A stretch of DNA of 64,000 bases, taken from NCBI RefSeq assembly GCF_000233455.1, contig NZ_JH376424.1, positions 171,019 through 235,018 of the forward strand. The letters run 5' to 3'. The translations under genes and the position numbers were made by a program. Under the pieces are notes generated by a model, which made no database searches, was not told the origin of the DNA, and worked only from the letters and a program-made list of their open reading frames with translations. The stretch comes from [Clostridium] citroniae WAL-17108 (lineage in GTDB: Bacteria; Bacillota; Clostridia; Lachnospirales; Lachnospiraceae). This document shows, piece after piece, positions 7,650 to 17,107 of this stretch; the first letter of the stretch is position 1; each line of letters starts with the position of its first letter.

Positions 7650-10600
7650 ATGTGTTATAAAGATCAGATCCAAATAGGAATCGATATGGGAACCAGCTCG
7701 GTGAAGCTGGTTTTTTTAAAGGATGGAAAGATTCTGTATACAACAAAAAAAGAACATAAGGGTAATGGACTCAGGACTCTTGACAAGATGCTCGGCAGAG
7801 TGGCTGTGCCCGGGATCTCCCTGGAATCAGCGGATACTTTGGCCGCTGCTACAGGCAGCGGGGCAGCTGAAATCCTCCAGTTATACCCGGATATCCGGAT
7901 GGCGGAAGAGATTCCTGCCATTACGGAGGGATGCCGCCTTCTATGTCCCCAGGCGGATTCGGCAATTGACATTGGATACCAGAACGCCAGATACATAACC
8001 GGACTTAGAAAAGGAGGTCCGCCTCAGTTTGCCATAAACGGTCACTGTGCAGGGGGAACGGGTTCGTTTTTTGAGTCCCAGATGGTCAGGCTGAACCTGC
8101 CCATGGAGGAATATTCATCTCTGATACAAAAGGCAGAATCCATACCGCGTTTATCCGGGCGGTGTGCGGTTTTTGCAAAAAGTGATGTGATCCATCTACA
8201 GCAGGAACAGGTACCGGCTGCGGATATTATGCTGGGACTCTGTTACGCCATGGTAAGAAATTACCGCTCGGTCCTCATTGGGCGCCTTCCTGTGGCTGCG
8301 CCCGTTCTGCTATGCGGCGGAGTGATGAAAAACCAAGGGGTGGTCCGTGCATTGGGGGATATACTGCATTTGAAGGAAGAGGAGCTGGTTCTGCCGGATC
8401 ACTTTGAATATGAGCAGGCGGCCGGGGCGGCCGTGATGGCGGACCAAAGTGTATCCTTGTCCGATCTCAGGCTGGCCTTAAGCAGGGGGACGGCTGTCAG
8501 GAAAGACATGATCCGCATCTCAAAATTAAAAGCCATGGAACAGGGCATCAAAAACAGGGCAATGGGGGTGAGGGAGATGGATCCCGTCTCCTGGCAGGGG
8601 GAAGGACTTTTGCCGGACAGCTGCTTTCTTGGCATTGATATCGGCTCTACCAGTACCAATCTGGTGGTGCTGGACCAAGGGGGAAGGCTGATCCATTCTC
8701 AATACCTGCGTACCGGAGGGGATCCTGCCGGCGCTGTGGAAAAGGGGCTTGATCACCTGAAGCAGGTGTTGGGCGAAAGGCTGTCCATCAAAGGAATCGG
8801 GGTAACCGGATCCGGAAGGGAGAAGATCGGGCGCAGTCTGAAGGCCCAGGCGATCCGTGACGAGATCACGGCCCAGGCAAGGGCCGCGGCATTTATTGAC
8901 CAGGAAGTGGATACGGTATTTGAAATCGGCGGACAGGATTCCAAATATATTTCCCTGGATCATGGGTATGTCAGGGATTTCCAGATGAATAAGATCTGCG
9001 CAGCGGGAACCGGTTCCTTTATTGAGGAACAGGCGGCGCGCATGGGAGTTCCCCTTGAGGAATTCGGGCCATTGGCATTGTCCTCCTTGTCTCCCCTGGA
9101 TCTGGGGGACCGCTGTACGGTTTTTATAGAAAACTCCATTACAACAGCCCAGGCCCAGGGGGCGGAACCAGCAGATATTGCGGCAGGTCTGTGTGATTCC
9201 GTTGTGCGCAATTATCTGCACAAGGTAGTGGGGGAAAAGCCGGTTGGCAGCCATATCATACTTCAGGGCGGTGTGGCTTACAATCCGGGGATCGTGGCTG
9301 CTTTTACCAGGGTATATGGAGAGCGGATTACGGTTTCACCTGTTTTTGCCATCAGCGGAGCATTCGGAGCAGCTCTTCTGGCCCAGGAGGCTGTTAAAAA
9401 GGAGTCTCATCAAACAGGCTCGCATCAACAACGGCCGGAACCTGAGAAGGATTCCAGAAAGGATATAGATGCCTTTTTTCAGGCAGAGGAGCTGCTATTA
9501 AAGGGATACGATCCGCACCTATCAAAAGGTGCAAAGACGGTAGGGGTCCCCTATGCGCTGATGATGCATAAATTTTTCCCAATGGCCAATGCATTTTTTA
9601 CAGAGCTGGGCTACCGTGTCTTATTGTCCTCACCTACCAATGAGAATACGATCGCCATGGCCCAAAGCCATGCAAGGAATGAGACATGTTATCCGGTTAA
9701 ACTGATTTACGGCCATATGCTGGAACTGGCAGAACGAAAGGTGGATTATGTGTTTCTTCCATCCATCCATACCATGAAACATGAGACATCAAAGGTCAGG
9801 CATAATTATGGGTGCGTGTATATGCAGACGGCACCAAGGCTGGTGTTTGATGAACTGGAATTGGAAAAAAAAGGAATACAGCTGTTAAACCCTGTGTTTG
9901 ACCTGGATTTTGGTCAGGAAGCCATGGCACAGTCCATGCTTCAGGTGGGGAAGCGGCTGGGATTTGGAATGGAAGACTGTAAAAGAGCATTGATGGCAGG
10001 GGCGGCAGCGGTACGGCGTCATACGGCAGCATTGGAAGAACAGGGGAGGCAGGTCTTAAGCCGTCTTAAACCGGGTGAAAAGGCCCTTGTGCTGATCGCG
10101 CGTAATTACGGAGCAGCGGACCCGGTACTGAATATGGGAATTCCCAAGCTGATACAGGAGAGAAACTGGAAACTTCTGAGCCTGTCCCATCTGCCGGCCC
10201 ATGATTTGGATCTGTCTGACGAGTACGGGACCCTGTGCTGGCCCTTTGGGCAGCATATCCTGTCCGGGGCAAAGCTGGTAAAGAACCATCCGAATCTGTA
10301 TGCAGTCTATCTGACCAACCATGGATGCGGGCCTGATACCATGCTGACCCATTTATTCAGGGATGAGATGGGGGATAAACCCTATCTTCAGATTGAAGTT
10401 GACGAGCATTTTTCCAAGATAGGCATGATTACCCGTGTGGAAGCTTTTTTAAGCAGCCTTCAGGAGCGGGAAACAGTAAAACAGCCGGCGGATTTTGAGA
10501 TAAAGAAACTGCCGGTCCATCCGGTCAAGCTAAAAGAGGCCATGTCTGTGGCAGATCAGATCATCCTTCCGGACATACAGCCCTACAGCCGTTTCCTGGA

Positions 10601-11483
10601 ATCATACATGAAGAAACTGGGAATGTCACCCACCCTGCTTCCGGCTGACCTCCAGGCAGATATTAAAGCGGGATTGGAGGAGACTGTGACAAAAGAATAC
10701 TCCACATACACACTTATTTCCGGAATGGCGGTCCGTGCCTTAAGGTCCGGGTATACCGGACAGATCCTGATCCCTTATACGCAAGGGGCGGAGGCGGATA
10801 ATCAGTACAGCCGCGTCATCCACTCCACACTGCAGAGGATACGGCCCGGAAGGCTTTCTGTTCTGTCCCCCTGTCTGGAGCGCCTTCCGGACACTGCCAT
10901 GGATCTGAAGGGATTGTTTCTTTGCCTGCTGGCAGGCGACCTGGCAATGGAAGCCGAATACAGATCCCGGCAAAAACAGCCGTGTCCTGTTGTCTCACTG
11001 ACAGGAGACCCCATGACCCTGATGACGTTTGGCAAGCCCGTGATCCACATGCTGAGGAAACAGGGATATATGCTGCGCATTCAGCCTCTCTCAGAATTCC
11101 TTTTGTTTTTGTGGATGGACCTCGCCGAGACAAAAGAAGAACAGATGAGGTTAAAACCCCTGGAGGAATATCTTCAGATGGCGGGAAAGAAAATGGGAAT
11201 ATATAATCCATTTGCAGATAATATCAGGACGCTGATGTGGGAGGCGGATCAGGTATTGCCGAAGTTTGCGGGAGGAGGAGGACGGTATCGCTTTGCCAAA
11301 ACCGAACAGGAACGAAAGCTTGCAAAAGGCGTGATCTCCATGGCTCCCCAATATGAAAATACGGAGATGATCCTTACTCTCAAGGAAGGGGCCGGCGGCT
11401 GTCCTTTATACCGCATGTCTTTTGGGAACCGTCTGGAATCCGGCGATATGGACCGGCTGCGTTCCTTCTTGTATTATATATGA
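7650..11483 (+). CDS. giant two-domain acyl-CoA-dehydratase-type activase (BadF/BadG + DUF2229-like)
   Basis: This 1277-residue protein has two tandem ASKHA-fold ATPase domains of the BadF/BadG/HgdC type (about residues 8-270 and 325-580; starts GIDMGTSSVK and GIDIGSTSTN). A large C-terminal DUF2229/HgdB-like region (about 620-1277) follows. In HgdC a [4Fe-4S] cluster is held between two subunits by two cysteines about 39 residues apart. Here each domain carries such a pair (near residues 132/170 in CAGGTG and GRC, 449/488 in CAAGTG and DRC), so one chain may form the cluster intramolecularly. The family drives ATP-dependent low-potential electron transfer; no dehydratase partner is in the window. 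A strong GGAGG lies 7 nt before ATG. Its place behind a sulfonate-type importer is unusual. Confidence 0.85.
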   Translation: MCYKDQIQIGIDMGTSSVKLVFLKDGKILYTTKKEHKGNGLRTLDKMLGRVAVPGISLESADTLAAATGSGAAEILQLYPDIRMAEEIPAITEGCRLLCPQADSAIDIGYQNARYITGLRKGGPPQFAINGHCAGGTGSFFESQMVRLNLPMEEYSSLIQKAESIPRLSGRCAVFAKSDVIHLQQEQVPAADIMLGLCYAMVRNYRSVLIGRLPVAAPVLLCGGVMKNQGVVRALGDILHLKEEELVLPDHFEYEQAAGAAVMADQSVSLSDLRLALSRGTAVRKDMIRISKLKAMEQGIKNRAMGVREMDPVSWQGEGLLPDSCFLGIDIGSTSTNLVVLDQGGRLIHSQYLRTGGDPAGAVEKGLDHLKQVLGERLSIKGIGVTGSGREKIGRSLKAQAIRDEITAQARAAAFIDQEVDTVFEIGGQDSKYISLDHGYVRDFQMNKICAAGTGSFIEEQAARMGVPLEEFGPLALSSLSPLDLGDRCTVFIENSITTAQAQGAEPADIAAGLCDSVVRNYLHKVVGEKPVGSHIILQGGVAYNPGIVAAFTRVYGERITVSPVFAISGAFGAALLAQEAVKKESHQTGSHQQRPEPEKDSRKDIDAFFQAEELLLKGYDPHLSKGAKTVGVPYALMMHKFFPMANAFFTELGYRVLLSSPTNENTIAMAQSHARNETCYPVKLIYGHMLELAERKVDYVFLPSIHTMKHETSKVRHNYGCVYMQTAPRLVFDELELEKKGIQLLNPVFDLDFGQEAMAQSMLQVGKRLGFGMEDCKRALMAGAAAVRRHTAALEEQGRQVLSRLKPGEKALVLIARNYGAADPVLNMGIPKLIQERNWKLLSLSHLPAHDLDLSDEYGTLCWPFGQHILSGAKLVKNHPNLYAVYLTNHGCGPDTMLTHLFRDEMGDKPYLQIEVDEHFSKIGMITRVEAFLSSLQERETVKQPADFEIKKLPVHPVKLKEAMSVADQIILPDIQPYSRFLESYMKKLGMSPTLLPADLQADIKAGLEETVTKEYSTYTLISGMAVRALRSGYTGQILIPYTQGAEADNQYSRVIHSTLQRIRPGRLSVLSPCLERLPDTAMDLKGLFLCLLAGDLAMEAEYRSRQKQPCPVVSLTGDPMTLMTFGKPVIHMLRKQGYMLRIQPLSEFLLFLWMDLAETKEEQMRLKPLEEYLQMAGKKMGIYNPFADNIRTLMWEADQVLPKFAGGGGRYRFAKTEQERKLAKGVISMAPQYENTEMILTLKEGAGGCPLYRMSFGNRLESGDMDRLRSFLYYI

Positions 11484-11500
11484 TTATTCTGCGTTTCAAA

Positions 11501-11529
11501 TTGCAAAAGCCTGATAATTATGGTAAAAT
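11501..11529 (+). promoter_or_regulatory. promoter of the small CxCPxC protein gene
   Basis: TTGCAA (11501-11506) and TAAAAT (11524-11529) with a 17-bp spacer, 37 bp upstream of the start codon. Confidence 0.55.
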
Positions 11530-11565
11530 ATAGGTAAATTTCAGAAGAAAGAGGGTATGCCAATT

Positions 11566-11925
11566 ATGGGTAAAGAAGTATTAAGCTATGTTGTTGAAAA
11601 GACACACGAATTAATTGATGCGCCAACATGTAACAGTGAGACAAAGGCAGCGGCTAAAGCCTGGTTGGATGCTGTTGGAACTGAAAATGAAGCTGCAGAA
11701 ACAAAGAAATACATAGATGAGCTGGAAGCGGATATCATGCCTATTGACGGTCTGATTGGTTTTGCGGAATCTGATGCAGGCAGCCAGGTTTTTGGGTCTG
11801 ATAAAGCGAAGGATGTTGCAGCACATGCAAAGGAGATCAAGGCTGCCGGGGCAAAGTTTTGTGATTGTCCGGCCTGCGCAGCGGTGGAAGCCATCCTTAA
11901 TAAAAAAGAGGACCTCCTCAAATAA
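11566..11925 (+). CDS. small conserved protein with C-terminal CDCPAC motif
   Basis: This 119-residue soluble protein is rich in Ala/Glu/Lys and mainly helical, ending with CDCPACAAVEAIL, which could bind metal or form disulfides. Similar short Lachnospiraceae proteins are, as far as I recall, sometimes labelled as Hsp90-like, but no Hsp90 ATPase (GHKL) motif is present, so I do not use that name. The start is set at ATG 11566 (MGKEVLSYVV), 10 nt after GAGGG; the ATG at 11557 is too close to the ribosome site. It is a single-gene unit with its own promoter and terminator. Function unknown. Confidence 0.75.
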   Translation: MGKEVLSYVVEKTHELIDAPTCNSETKAAAKAWLDAVGTENEAAETKKYIDELEADIMPIDGLIGFAESDAGSQVFGSDKAKDVAAHAKEIKAAGAKFCDCPACAAVEAILNKKEDLLK

Positions 11926-11972
11926 AAACAGGGATTTAGATAAGGTTTGCCTTACACCGTTTGCTTTACACT

Positions 11973-12003
11973 GCACCAGCCGCAATGGCTGGTGCTTCTT
12001 TTA
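11973..12003 (+). terminator. rho-independent terminator
   Basis: A 9-bp stem GCACCAGCC/GGCTGGTGC with a 5-nt loop is followed by TTCTTTT, 47 bp after the preceding stop. Confidence 0.8.
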
Positions 12004-12182
12004 TCGCTGCGCAACAGATAATTGCGTGACAATTTCTGGGGATTGAACCCTGATCCTGGGATATTCTGCAGAAATAAACATTTTAAGGGCGATTATTTTA
12101 CAAAAATATGGTAGAATCTACATAACAAAGTAAATTTGTTATCATGTCTTTTTTATGAGGGCAGTAATTGAGAGGGGAAAAC

Positions 12183-13610
12183 ATGTCAAGGAGTGCAGAT
12201 GTATTGCGTATTTGCAAAGAAAAGGGAATCAAGATGATTGATTTCAAGATGACGGACCTAAATGGACGGTGGAGGCACATCACGATTCCGGTGGAACGGT
12301 TTGACGAGGAGATCTTTACACAGGGAATTGGGTTTGACGGATCCAATTATGGATATGCTCCGGTGGAAAAGAGTGATATGGTGTTCATACCGGACCCGGA
12401 TACCGCGGTGGTGGATCCATTTACAGAGGTCCCTACCCTGACCATGTGCGGGGACGCATGTGTCATTGGTAAGGAAAACCGCCCGTTTGACCAGTATCCC
12501 AGAAATGTAAGCCTGAGAGCCATTGAGTACATGAAGGAACAGGGGATTGCGGATCGGATGCTGATCGGGCCGGAATTTGAATTCCATCTGTTTGACAATG
12601 TCAGCTATATGGTGGAACCGCAGCGTATGGCCTTTACCGTGGATACCAGACAGGCGGCCTGGAACAGCGGGAAGGAGACGTTTGACAACAAGGGCTTTCA
12701 GGTTCCCGGGAGCGGAGGATACCATATTGCGGCGCCTCAGGATGTGGCTTATAACTTAAGGAGCAGGATGTGCATGATGCTCCAGGACTGGGGCGTGGAT
12801 GTAAAATATCATCACCATGAAGTGGGCGGCTCAGGACAGATGGAAATCGAGGTGGAGCTGGGCGATATGGTAGACATGGCGGATAAGACCATGATCATCA
12901 AGTACGTGGTCCACAACGCGGCTGTCCAGGATGGAAGGACAGCCACCTTTATGCCGAAACCCATTTATAAAGAGGCGGGCAACGGAATGCATGTGCACAT
13001 GCTGCTGATGAAAGACGGGGAGCCGGTTTTTTATGATGAGAATGGATATTCCGGCCTGAGCAGAACAGCCCATTATTTTATGGGAGGTTTGTTAAAGCAT
13101 GTCCCGTCCCTCTGTGCATTTACCAATCCTTCCACAAACTCATTCAAACGCCTTGTGCCCGGATACGAGGCGCCGGTGACCATTGGATACGCCACATCCA
13201 ACCGAAGCGCTGTGATCAGGATTCCGGCATATGCCAAAACACCCAAGGCAAAACGGTTTGAACTGAGGAATCCGGACGCAACAGCGAATCCATATTATGC
13301 CTATGCGGCGATCCTGATGGCCGGCCTTGACGGGATCAAGAATCAGATTGATCCCCAGGCCAACGGCTGGGGGCCCTTTGACTGTAATCTTTATGAGCTG
13401 TCCGAGGAGGAAAAATCAAAGATCCAATCCCTGCCCAAAACATTGGATGAGGCGCTGGATGCCCTGGAGGCGGACCATGGGTATCTGACAGCCGGCGGGG
13501 TGTTCCCGGAACGTCTGATCCGGATATGGCTTAAGAACAAACGGGAGGAGAGCGGGGAACTGTCCCTGATCCCCCATCCGGCAGAATTCCAGCGGTATTA
13601 TGATCTGTGA
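12183..13610 (+). CDS. glnA: glutamine synthetase, type I
   Basis: This 475-residue enzyme makes glutamine from glutamate, ammonia and ATP. It has an N-terminal beta-grasp domain with MTDLNGRWRHITIP, metal-site strands EFEFHLF and HHHEVGGSGQMEIEV, the ATP segment FMPKP and the glutamate-site block NRSAVIRIP. The length and the NLYELSEEE segment fit the GSI-beta subtype; Tyr404 lies where enterobacterial enzymes are adenylylated, but no adenylyltransferase gene is in view. The start is ATG 12183, with GAGAGGGG upstream; a TTG five codons earlier would overlap that site. It is monocistronic, with a terminator right behind. Confidence 0.95.
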   Translation: MSRSADVLRICKEKGIKMIDFKMTDLNGRWRHITIPVERFDEEIFTQGIGFDGSNYGYAPVEKSDMVFIPDPDTAVVDPFTEVPTLTMCGDACVIGKENRPFDQYPRNVSLRAIEYMKEQGIADRMLIGPEFEFHLFDNVSYMVEPQRMAFTVDTRQAAWNSGKETFDNKGFQVPGSGGYHIAAPQDVAYNLRSRMCMMLQDWGVDVKYHHHEVGGSGQMEIEVELGDMVDMADKTMIIKYVVHNAAVQDGRTATFMPKPIYKEAGNGMHVHMLLMKDGEPVFYDENGYSGLSRTAHYFMGGLLKHVPSLCAFTNPSTNSFKRLVPGYEAPVTIGYATSNRSAVIRIPAYAKTPKAKRFELRNPDATANPYYAYAAILMAGLDGIKNQIDPQANGWGPFDCNLYELSEEEKSKIQSLPKTLDEALDALEADHGYLTAGGVFPERLIRIWLKNKREESGELSLIPHPAEFQRYYDL

Positions 13611-13642
13611 TCAACCAATACCGCATAAATGAAAGCAGAGGA

Positions 13643-13695
13643 GAATCCGGCTGTCTCATGGAACCTTATGGTTTTGGGAGGGCCGGATTCTTTTT
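13643..13695 (+). terminator. rho-independent terminator after glnA
   Basis: GAATCCGGC pairs with GCCGGATTC around a 30-nt loop; a T5 run follows. Confidence 0.75.
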
Positions 13696-13729
13696 GGTAT
13701 TGGATTTATAATACTGTATTTTTTTAATA

Positions 13730-13757
13730 TTGTATTTGTAGCTGTATTTGTTATAAT
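13730..13757 (+). promoter_or_regulatory. promoter of the DUF4317-like gene
   Basis: TTGTAT (13730-13735), 16-bp spacer, TATAAT (13752-13757); about 90 bp ahead of the start codon. Confidence 0.5.
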
Positions 13758-13845
13758 GTTTCATGGTATTTCCAAAGGCAAAACGGTTTGAATGGAGCAT
13801 TCCAATGGAAAACTGATAAAATCACAGAAAGGTAAATGACAGACA

Positions 13846-14469
13846 ATGATAAACAGAGAGGATATGCTGGAGCTGACAAGGCGGATGACCCTTTCACGGA
13901 CATCATTTACAAGGATTGCAGGATGTTATGTGGACAGGGATGGGGATTTTGAGGGGAGTTTTAATACGAATTTCCTGAAACTGTCTGCACCTGAGAGAAC
14001 GAAAAAACTGAAGCTGGCAAAGGAGATCCCTTTTTCACCAACAAATGTGAACCTGAAAAAATATGAATTCCGTGAAGGCGCTCGAAAGCCCGGGAGCATG
14101 TGGCAGCTGCTCATGGCGATGAATGAATGCGGCTTAAAGAATGACGCCCTGATGGATACATTTTATGATGTTGTCATGGAAAATTATAAAACAAATTCAG
14201 CCTACGCCATCCTGGTCTTCCATGACCGTTATGATATCCCTGCTAAGACATCGGACAGGGAACGGCTATGGGAATCCGAGGAGGTGTTTGAATATATGAT
14301 CTGTGCTGTTTGTCCGATGGCAGGAGAGTATGAACCAACAAAGCCGGAATGCGGTTTTTTATTTCCTGCATTTACAGACAGGAGCGGGGACCTGAATCAT
14401 ATTGCGGTGTTCCAGGCAGAGGCAGATCGTCCCCATGATGAATTACTGGAAATACTTGGGATTGGTTGA
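13846..14469 (+). CDS. short DUF4317-like protein
   Basis: The 207-residue product begins MINREDMLELTRRMTLSRTS, followed by a RIAGCYVDRDGDFE segment. It resembles the N-terminal part of DUF4317 proteins of Clostridia, which are usually near 370-400 residues. It ends cleanly at about half that length with no obvious remainder of the domain downstream, so it is either a short subfamily or an old truncation. Two cysteines lie near the C-terminal half (CAVCPM). No signal peptide or membrane segment. Function unknown. A two-component system follows after 52 bp. Confidence 0.65.
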   Translation: MINREDMLELTRRMTLSRTSFTRIAGCYVDRDGDFEGSFNTNFLKLSAPERTKKLKLAKEIPFSPTNVNLKKYEFREGARKPGSMWQLLMAMNECGLKNDALMDTFYDVVMENYKTNSAYAILVFHDRYDIPAKTSDRERLWESEEVFEYMICAVCPMAGEYEPTKPECGFLFPAFTDRSGDLNHIAVFQAEADRPHDELLEILGIG

Positions 14470-14521
14470 GGAATACATTGATAGATTGGATGTTGGTTTT
14501 AATGGGAGAAGACAGGGATGA

Positions 14522-15184
14522 TTGAAGTTTATTATGTGGGATGAGTTCATTGGGAACACGGTTAAGGAATATCTGGAGGAACAAAGCTTTCATGTCTTGA
14601 TTTATACAACAGTGGAAGCGGCCAGGCAGGCGCTTATGAAACAAGTGCCATCGCTGATTCTGTTAGACTGGAATATGCCGGATGGCCAGGGGGATGTTCT
14701 TTGCCGCTGGATCCGTTCCAGGTGGGAGAACCTGCCGGTGATGTTCCTCACTGTCCGCGGTGGTTCTCATAACATGATCTCCGGTTTCCAAAACGGCGCT
14801 GATGATTATGTTGTGAAGCCCTTTGATCTGGATGTTTTGTATTCCCGTATATGTGCCCTGCTGCGCAGAGCGGGAAATGTATCAGCGCAGTATCTGTCCT
14901 GTGATAATATTTCAATTGACAGGAATGGCATGAGGGTTTTTTGCAGGGGTGAGGAAATTGCCCTAAGCCAGCAGGAATACCAGGTATTATTGCTTTTAAT
15001 GCAGAATAGAGGGAGGACTGTTCCCAGGGATAAATTGTTGGAGCAGGTGTGGGATATCAATGGAAGCTATGTAAATGATAATACGCTTACGGTTACCATT
15101 AAACGCCTGCGAGAAAAACTAAATCAGCCCTCCTGCCTGAAGACGGTGAGAAGCTTTGGATACCGCATGGAGGACACCATATGA
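14522..15184 (+). CDS. OmpR/PhoB-family response regulator
   Basis: This 220-residue protein has a receiver domain (residues 1-115) with phospho-acceptor Asp49 in LLDWNMPDGQ and the lysine of VVKPFD. A winged-helix domain follows (about 125-218, ending in KTVRSFGYRMED). The acidic pair at the N-terminus is the atypical Asp-Glu of MWDEF. The start is TTG 14522; there is no in-frame ATG upstream with a ribosome site. The stop overlaps the kinase start (ATGA). It probably controls the ABC genes behind it. Confidence 0.9.
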   Translation: MKFIMWDEFIGNTVKEYLEEQSFHVLIYTTVEAARQALMKQVPSLILLDWNMPDGQGDVLCRWIRSRWENLPVMFLTVRGGSHNMISGFQNGADDYVVKPFDLDVLYSRICALLRRAGNVSAQYLSCDNISIDRNGMRVFCRGEEIALSQQEYQVLLLLMQNRGRTVPRDKLLEQVWDINGSYVNDNTLTVTIKRLREKLNQPSCLKTVRSFGYRMEDTI

Positions 15185-16365
15185 GCCGCCGGAAGAGTGG
15201 AGGAATGTTCCCTGCAATTGTCCTTGCGGTCAGCCTTTTTGCATCATCGGTCACCGCCGTGCTGATGACAGGGATGTATAGCCGCATCCAATTTCATGTT
15301 TTAAGCAGTGTCTGCAGTGAAATCCTAAGGGCACATCCGGAGATGGAGAAGGCTGTACTGTCATCCCTGAAAAAATTTAAAATGCATTCCGGACCAGAGG
15401 AGGATGGAAATGTACTGTTGGATTATGGCTACAGGTCATGGGATTTTCTGAGCAGTGAATATCAATACGGCATATTGTTTTCCGTTACCGGCTTTGCGGT
15501 CTCCGGTGGTCTGTTCCTGTTTGCCGCCTGGCACTGGCGCCGTAAGGAGTCTTTGCGCATAAAAGCATTGACAGAGTATCTTGAGAGGGTGAATACGGGA
15601 AATTCATGCCTTGCCCTGGAAGCAAGGGAGGACGGATTTTCTCAATTGCAGGATGAACTATATAAGACAGTGACTATGCTGTATCAGACAAGGGAAGCCG
15701 CCATTCAGGAGAAGGCAGCTTTTGCAGATAATCTGTCCAATATTGCCCATCAGCTTAAAACACCGGTGACAGCCATTTCCCTGTCCGCCCAGATGATGAA
15801 AAAGCATCCGTCCATGGATCAGCCGGATCAGATACAAAAGCAACTGAGCCGGCTGGTTCATCTGGAGGAGGCGCTGCTTCTCCTGGCACGCCTTGACGCA
15901 GGCACCCTTTTATTGGAAAAGGAATCAGTGGATGTCTTTACTTTGCTTAATCTTGCTGCCGATAATTTACAGGAGGTATTAAGAGAATCAGAAGTCTCTG
16001 TTCAAATTCCTGAAAACGGCAAAATGGAGATTACCGCTGATCTGGACTGGACCATGGAAGCGATTATGAACCTGATAAAGAACTGCGCTGAGTATACGCC
16101 TGTTGGGGGAAGTGTTTACTGTACCTATTCACAAAATCTGCTGTACACGGAAATTATGATATGGGATGAAGGCGATGGATTTGCCGCAGAGGACACGCCT
16201 CATCTTTTTGAACGGTTTTATCAGGGGAAAAATGCAGCAAAAGGCGGAATCGGCCTTGGCCTTGCCCTGTCCAAAGAGATCATCCAACGCCAGAATGGAA
16301 CGATCCGGGCTGGCAATCATCCAGGGGCCGGAGGAATGTTTGAAATCCGGTTCTACAGTCACTGA
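15181..16365 (+). CDS. sensor histidine kinase
   Basis: This 394-residue membrane kinase has two transmembrane segments (about residues 10-32 and 97-120) flanking a roughly 65-residue extracellular loop. Then come a HisKA domain with His190 in NIAHQLKTPV and an HATPase domain with the N box LIKNCAEYTP, G1 DEGDGF, F box FERFYQG and G2 GIGLGLALSK. It is the partner of the preceding response regulator, with 4-bp overlap. The adjacent ABC/FtsX pair suggests sensing of a cell-envelope-active compound, as in many Firmicutes modules. Confidence 0.9.
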   Translation: MSRRKSGGMFPAIVLAVSLFASSVTAVLMTGMYSRIQFHVLSSVCSEILRAHPEMEKAVLSSLKKFKMHSGPEEDGNVLLDYGYRSWDFLSSEYQYGILFSVTGFAVSGGLFLFAAWHWRRKESLRIKALTEYLERVNTGNSCLALEAREDGFSQLQDELYKTVTMLYQTREAAIQEKAAFADNLSNIAHQLKTPVTAISLSAQMMKKHPSMDQPDQIQKQLSRLVHLEEALLLLARLDAGTLLLEKESVDVFTLLNLAADNLQEVLRESEVSVQIPENGKMEITADLDWTMEAIMNLIKNCAEYTPVGGSVYCTYSQNLLYTEIMIWDEGDGFAAEDTPHLFERFYQGKNAAKGGIGLGLALSKEIIQRQNGTIRAGNHPGAGGMFEIRFYSH

Positions 16366-16422
16366 CCAGTCACTTTGGCCTGTTATAATGGAAGAAAAAT
16401 AACAGGAAAAGGAGCGAGCCCT

Positions 16423-17103
16423 TTGGAAATCCTAAAATGTGAGAATTTAAGCAAGATATATGGTTATGGCAGTAACAAGGTAATTGCCCTGGACAGGTTT
16501 GACCTCTCAGTAAACAAAGGGGAGTTTGTCGCCATTGTAGGCGCATCCGGTTCAGGTAAATCCACGCTGCTGCATCTGATTGGAAGTGTAGATAAACCTT
16601 CCGAGGGAAGAGTAATGATCGAGGGGATTGATATTTCCACTCTAAATCCCACCCAATCCGCCATGTTCCGGCGCAGAAAGGTGGGGTTGGTTTATCAGTT
16701 TTATAATCTGATCCCAACCCTGACCGTCAGACAGAATATTTTGATGCCCCTTCTGTTGGACAAAAGGAAACCAAACCAGGAGCATTTTGAACAGGTAGTA
16801 AACGCATTGGGCATATCGGATCAATTGGAATCACTGCCTGTCCAATTATCCGGAGGGCAGCAGCAGAGGACCGCCATTGCCCGTTCTTTGATCTACCGCC
16901 CGGCTCTGTTGCTGGCTGATGAGCCAACGGGCAATCTGGATAGGAAGAACTCCAAAGAAATCATGGACATGCTTAAGCGATCCAACCGCAGCCTGAACCA
17001 GACTATTTTGTTGATTACCCATGATGAGGGGATTGCGCTGGAAGCCGGACGCGTCATAACCATTGAGGATGGGCGTGTTATCAGCGACCGGAGGAGGGGA
17101 TAG
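16423..17103 (+). CDS. ABC transporter ATPase, LolD/MacB/BceA-like
   Basis: This 226-residue ATPase has Walker A GASGSGKST, signature LSGGQQQR, Walker B LLLADEPTGNLD and switch His in ITHDEG. It is of the type paired with FtsX permeases for peptide efflux or sensing. I place the start at TTG 16423, 8 nt behind AGGAG, giving MEILKCENLSKIYG; a longer frame to 16375 reads across the ribosome site. It ends 4 bp before the permease gene. Confidence 0.88.
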   Translation: MEILKCENLSKIYGYGSNKVIALDRFDLSVNKGEFVAIVGASGSGKSTLLHLIGSVDKPSEGRVMIEGIDISTLNPTQSAMFRRRKVGLVYQFYNLIPTLTVRQNILMPLLLDKRKPNQEHFEQVVNALGISDQLESLPVQLSGGQQQRTAIARSLIYRPALLLADEPTGNLDRKNSKEIMDMLKRSNRSLNQTILLITHDEGIALEAGRVITIEDGRVISDRRRG

Positions 17104-17107
17104 GAAT

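Noticed and set aside
8526..9254. 242-residue minus-strand frame inside the activase gene
   Set aside because: Antisense to strongly conserved motifs of the activase; no ribosome site or family features.
11566..11925. Hsp90 chaperone label
   Set aside because: The protein is 119 residues and lacks GHKL ATPase motifs; I kept it as unknown.
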